Below, one piece after another: positions 61,343 through 64,000 of a stretch of 64,000 nucleotides of DNA (positions are counted from its first letter, which is position 1; every line of letters starts with the position of its first letter). The position numbers were made by a program, and so were the translations under genes. The stretch is from assembly GCA_021816775.1 (NCBI GenBank), contig JAKAXA010000004.1, positions 114,420 to 178,419 of the forward strand. Reading direction: 5' to 3'. The notes beneath the pieces were generated by a model, which searched no databases, had not been told where the DNA came from, and worked only from the letters and a program-made list of their open reading frames with translations. Origin of the DNA: Pseudomonadota bacterium. Its GTDB lineage: Bacteria; Pseudomonadota; Gammaproteobacteria; Steroidobacterales; Steroidobacteraceae.

Positions 61343-63427
61343 TTACGCGACGTCGACGTCGCGCATCGAGAGGCGGATACGCCCCTGACGGTCGATCTCG
61401 AGCACCTTCACGCGGATGACATCGCCCTCCTTGAGCTTGTCGCTCACGCGCTCGACCCGCTCGTTGGAGATCTGCGAGATGTGCACCAGGCCGTCGCGGC
61501 CCGGCAGGATGGTGACGAACGCGCCGAAGTCCATCAGCCGCACCACCTTGCCCTCGTACACGCGCCCGACCTCGACGTCCGCGGTGATCAGCTCGATGCG
61601 CCGCTGGGCCTCGCGGCCGGCGGTGCCGTTGACCGAGGCGATCTTGACCGTGCCGTCGCTCTCGATGTCGATGGTGGTGCCGGTCTCCTCGGTGATCTGG
61701 CGGATCACCGCGCCGCCCTTGCCGATGACGTCGCGGATCTTCTCCGGGTCGATCTTCAGCGTGATGATCGAGGGGGCCCACTCGGACATCTTGGCGCGCG
61801 GGGCGCTGATGACCTTGTTCATCTCGCCGAGAATGTGCAGGCGGCCCTCGCGCGCCTGCTCGAGCGCGACCTTCATGATCTCAGGCGTCACCCCTTCGAC
61901 CTTGATGTCCATCTGCAGCGCGGTCACCCCGTCCTTCGTGCCGGCCACCTTGAAGTCCATGTCGCCGAGGTGATCCTCGTCGCCGAGAATGTCGGTGAGC
62001 ACCTTGAAGCGGCCGCCCTCGAGCACCAGGCCCATGGCGACGCCCGCCACCGGAGCCTTGATCGGCACACCGGCGTCCATCAGCGACAGCGAGGAGCCGC
62101 ACACGCTCGCCATGGAGCTCGAGCCGTTCGACTCAAGGATCTCCGAGACGACGCGGATCACGTACGGGAATTTGTCCATCTCCGGCATCACCGCGTGCAC
62201 GCCGCGGCGGGCCAGGTTGCCGTGGCCGATCTCGCGGCGCTTCGGCGAGCCCATCATGCCGGTCTCGCCGACGCTGAACGGCGGGAAGTTGTAGTGCAGC
62301 ATGAACGGCTCGCGGCGTTCGCCCTCGAGGGCGTCGATGATCTGCGCATCGCGCGTCGTGCCGAGCGTCGTCACCACGAGCGCCTGGGTCTCACCGCGCG
62401 TGAACAGCGCTGAGCCGTGCGTGCGCGGCAGCACGCCGACCTTGACGGTAATCGGGCGCACGGTCTTGCAATCGCGGCCGTCGATGCGCGGCTCGCCGTT
62501 GAGGATGCGCTGGCGGACGATATCGCTTTCGAGCTTGAACAGCGCCGCATCGACCTGCTCGGCGCTCCACTGAGGCTCCTCGCCGGCGGTGAGCGCCGCA
62601 GCGGTCTCGCTCTTGATCTGCCCGATGCGCGCATAGCGCTGCTGCTTCTCGGTGATGGTGTACGCCTGCGCGAGCGCCTCGCGGGCCTTGGCGGCCACGG
62701 CACTCGTGAGCTCCACGCTCTCGGCCGGCGGCTGCCAGTCCCAGCGCGGCTTGCCCGCCTCGCGGGCGAGCTCGTGGATGGCGGCAATGGCGGTCTGCAT
62801 CTGCTGGTGTCCGAACACCACCGCACCGAGCATCTGCTCTTCGGTGAGGCCCTTGGCCTGCGACTCGACCATCAGCACGCCCTTCTCGGTGCCCGCGACC
62901 ACCAGGTGCAGCTGCGACTCGGTGAGATCCGCGGCGGTCGGGTTGAGCAGATACTGCCCGCCCTTCCAGCCCACGCGCGCCGCGCCGACCGGGCCGTTGA
63001 AGGGAATGCCCGAGAGGGCGAGCGCCGCGGAGGCGCCGATGAGCGAGGGAACGTCAGCATCGATCTGCGGATCGAGCGAGACCACCGTCGCCACGACCTG
63101 CACATCGTTGAAGAAACCGTCGGGAAACAGCGGTCGGATCGGGCGATCGATCAGACGCGAGGTCAGCGTCTCCTTCTCGCTCGGGCGCCCTTCGCGCTTG
63201 AAGAATCCGCCCGGAATGCGCCCGGCGGCATAGGTCTTCTCGACGTAGTTGACGGTGAGGGGCAGAAAATCCCGCCCGGCGGCGGGGCTCTTCTGCGCGC
63301 AGACGGTGACCAGCACCACGGTGTCGCCCATGGCGACGCGCACGGCGCCGTCGGCCTGGCGGGCCAGCTCGCCGGTGTCCAGGGTGACCGTATGGGAGCC
63401 GTATTGGAATGACTTACTGACGCTCAA
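61343..63427 (-). CDS. pnp: Polynucleotide phosphorylase
   Basis: 3'-5' phosphorolytic exoribonuclease, trimeric, degradosome partner. About 694 residues: first RNase PH domain ([37 protein letters not shown]), second RNase PH domain with active-site [20 protein letters not shown] and [20 protein letters not shown], a KH domain ([20 protein letters not shown]), and a C-terminal S1 domain ([20 protein letters not shown]). The likely start is TTG at 63427, with GAGGA at proper distance; an upstream TTG at 63460 adds 11 residues. Downstream of rpsO with a hairpin between, as in E. coli. Confidence 0.95.
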   Translation of the reverse strand: MSVSKSFQYGSHTVTLDTGELARQADGAVRVAMGDTVVLVTVCAQKSPAAGRDFLPLTVNYVEKTYAAGRIPGGFFKREGRPSEKETLTSRLIDRPIRPLFPDGFFNDVQVVATVVSLDPQIDADVPSLIGASAALALSGIPFNGPVGAARVGWKGGQYLLNPTAADLTESQLHLVVAGTEKGVLMVESQAKGLTEEQMLGAVVFGHQQMQTAIAAIHELAREAGKPRWDWQPPAESVELTSAVAAKAREALAQAYTITEKQQRYARIGQIKSETAAALTAGEEPQWSAEQVDAALFKLESDIVRQRILNGEPRIDGRDCKTVRPITVKVGVLPRTHGSALFTRGETQALVVTTLGTTRDAQIIDALEGERREPFMLHYNFPPFSVGETGMMGSPKRREIGHGNLARRGVHAVMPEMDKFPYVIRVVSEILESNGSSSMASVCGSSLSLMDAGVPIKAPVAGVAMGLVLEGGRFKVLTDILGDEDHLGDMDFKVAGTKDGVTALQMDIKVEGVTPEIMKVALEQAREGRLHILGEMNKVISAPRAKMSEWAPSIITLKIDPEKIRDVIGKGGAVIRQITEETGTTIDIESDGTVKIASVNGTAGREAQRRIELITADVEVGRVYEGKVVRLMDFGAFVTILPGRDGLVHISQISNERVERVSDKLKEGDVIRVKVLEIDRQGRIRLSMRDVDVA

Positions 63428-63480
63428 AGTCGAGTCCTCGTGAATAGAAGGTAGCGGCAAACACCGGGGCCGGAAACGAT

Positions 63481-63507
63481 GAAGGGCCGCACACAGTGCG
63501 GCCCTTC
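63481..63507 (-). terminator. rpsO-pnp intergenic hairpin
   Basis: Perfect 12-bp stem GAAGGGCCGCAC / GTGCGGCCCTTC with a 3-nt loop, 10 bp after the rpsO stop and before pnp. In E. coli this gap holds the rpsO terminator/attenuator and RNase III sites that control pnp; the position is the same here. A weak T-rich stretch (TCGTTTCC) follows. Confidence 0.75.
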
Positions 63508-63517
63508 GGGTGTTCGG

Positions 63518-63787
63518 TCAGCGGCGAAGCCCCAGGCGCTCGACGAGCTCCTGGTAGGTCTGCGGCTTGGTCGCCTTGAGATAATCGAGGAGCTTGCGGC
63601 GCTGGTTGACGAGCTTCACCAGCCCGCGCCGCGATGAGTGATCGCTCTTGTGCGCGCTGAAGTGCTCGCCCAGGCCATTGATGCGCTCCGAGAGCAGCGC
63701 AACCTGAACCTCGGGAGATCCCGTATCCGCAGGGGCGCGCTGAAATTGCGCCAGAATCCCGCTCTTTTTCTCGCTGGTTAAAGCCAT
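63518..63787 (-). CDS. rpsO: 30S ribosomal protein S15
   Basis: 89 residues, the normal length. [60 protein letters not shown] are standard S15 sequence binding 16S rRNA helices 20-22. First gene of the rpsO-pnp pair. truB, usually just upstream, is not seen in the remaining 213 bp of the window. Confidence 0.97.
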   Translation of the reverse strand: MALTSEKKSGILAQFQRAPADTGSPEVQVALLSERINGLGEHFSAHKSDHSSRRGLVKLVNQRRKLLDYLKATKPQTYQELVERLGLRR

Positions 63788-63882
63788 TGCACAACGGTCC
63801 TAAGTAACTTTATCAGGTGCCCTTAAGAGGAAGCCGTCAATTTTACCCGGTGAGCGGCCCTCGCCACAAGTTTAAGTCTTGT

Positions 63883-63940
63883 CCAACGAGGTATGAGCCT
63901 GGAGCAGGGGGCGTGATTCCAGCGAGGTGTGAGCCTGGGG
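63883..63940. repeat. Two 22-bp direct repeats upstream of rpsO
   Basis: CCAACGAGGTATGAGCCTGG-AG (63883-63904) and CCAGCGAGGTGTGAGCCTGG-GG (63919-63940): three mismatches over 22 bp, period 36 bp. Noncoding as far as can be seen; may be part of a longer repeat, a mobile-element end or a regulatory region cut by the window edge. Confidence 0.6.
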
Positions 63941-64000
63941 CTGCCGAGGACGGCGGTCGGTCTTGGGGATGGGGTGGATCGATCATCATGCGGGATGGTG

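Overview
High-GC gammaproteobacterial chromosome. The gene order (gyrA, serC, serA-type dehydrogenase, pheA, aroA, cmk, rpsA, ihfB, lapB; scpA/scpB; smc-zipA-ligA; dksA-gluQ; rpsO-pnp) and a DksA without zinc ligands point to a lineage near Xanthomonadales, Nevskiales or Steroidobacterales. This placement is inferred from gene order and protein features, not from a phylogeny. About 47 genes are supported; two further genes are broken. No tRNA, rRNA, CRISPR array or complete insertion sequence was seen.

Layout. (1) 1-7.4 kb: an APC-type permease, a large secreted Asp-box (sortilin/GH74-like) propeller protein, a TauE/SafE exporter and a Kch-like potassium channel. (2) 7.4-15.1 kb: the most interesting locus. 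A minus-strand operon DUF2892 - RND adaptor - RND permease - sulfide:quinone oxidoreductase (SQR) - TolC lies divergent from an ArsR-family repressor. The repressor has the two cysteines, 66 residues apart, that mark the persulfide sensors SqrR/BigR. A 16-bp palindrome fills the -35/-10 spacer of the operon's predicted promoter. This looks like a sulfide/persulfide-induced module that couples sulfide oxidation to tripartite efflux. (3) 15.1-18 kb: an old yellow enzyme, a LigB-type dioxygenase and an MBL-fold hydrolase. (4) 18-26.7 kb: a second tripartite RND pump divergent from an OmpR/QseC-type two-component system, whose kinase gene overlaps a YbbN/CnoX-type thioredoxin gene. (5) 26.7-29.7 kb: a decayed patch with a Uma2 nuclease gene interrupted by an amber codon, a DUF2934 gene and a truncated, frameshifted NtrY-like histidine kinase. 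(6) 29.7-34 kb: FUSC transporter, galU, lapB.

(7) 34-64 kb is conserved housekeeping DNA: translation (rpsA, trpS, rpsO, a YciO/Sua5-family protein, an RluB-like synthase, QueF, GluQ), chromosome biology (gyrA, ihfB, ligA, smc, scpA, scpB, zipA, rmuC), serine/aromatic biosynthesis (serC, serA-type, pheA, aroA), ubiquinone (ubiG), envelope folding (parvulin lipoprotein) and RNA decay (pnp). SMC, ScpA and ScpB are all encoded here, so the whole condensin complex is present. Oddities in this block include a gluQ with no canonical start codon before its ATP-binding motif, loss of lapA between ihfB and lapB, and direct repeats upstream of rpsO where truB would be expected.
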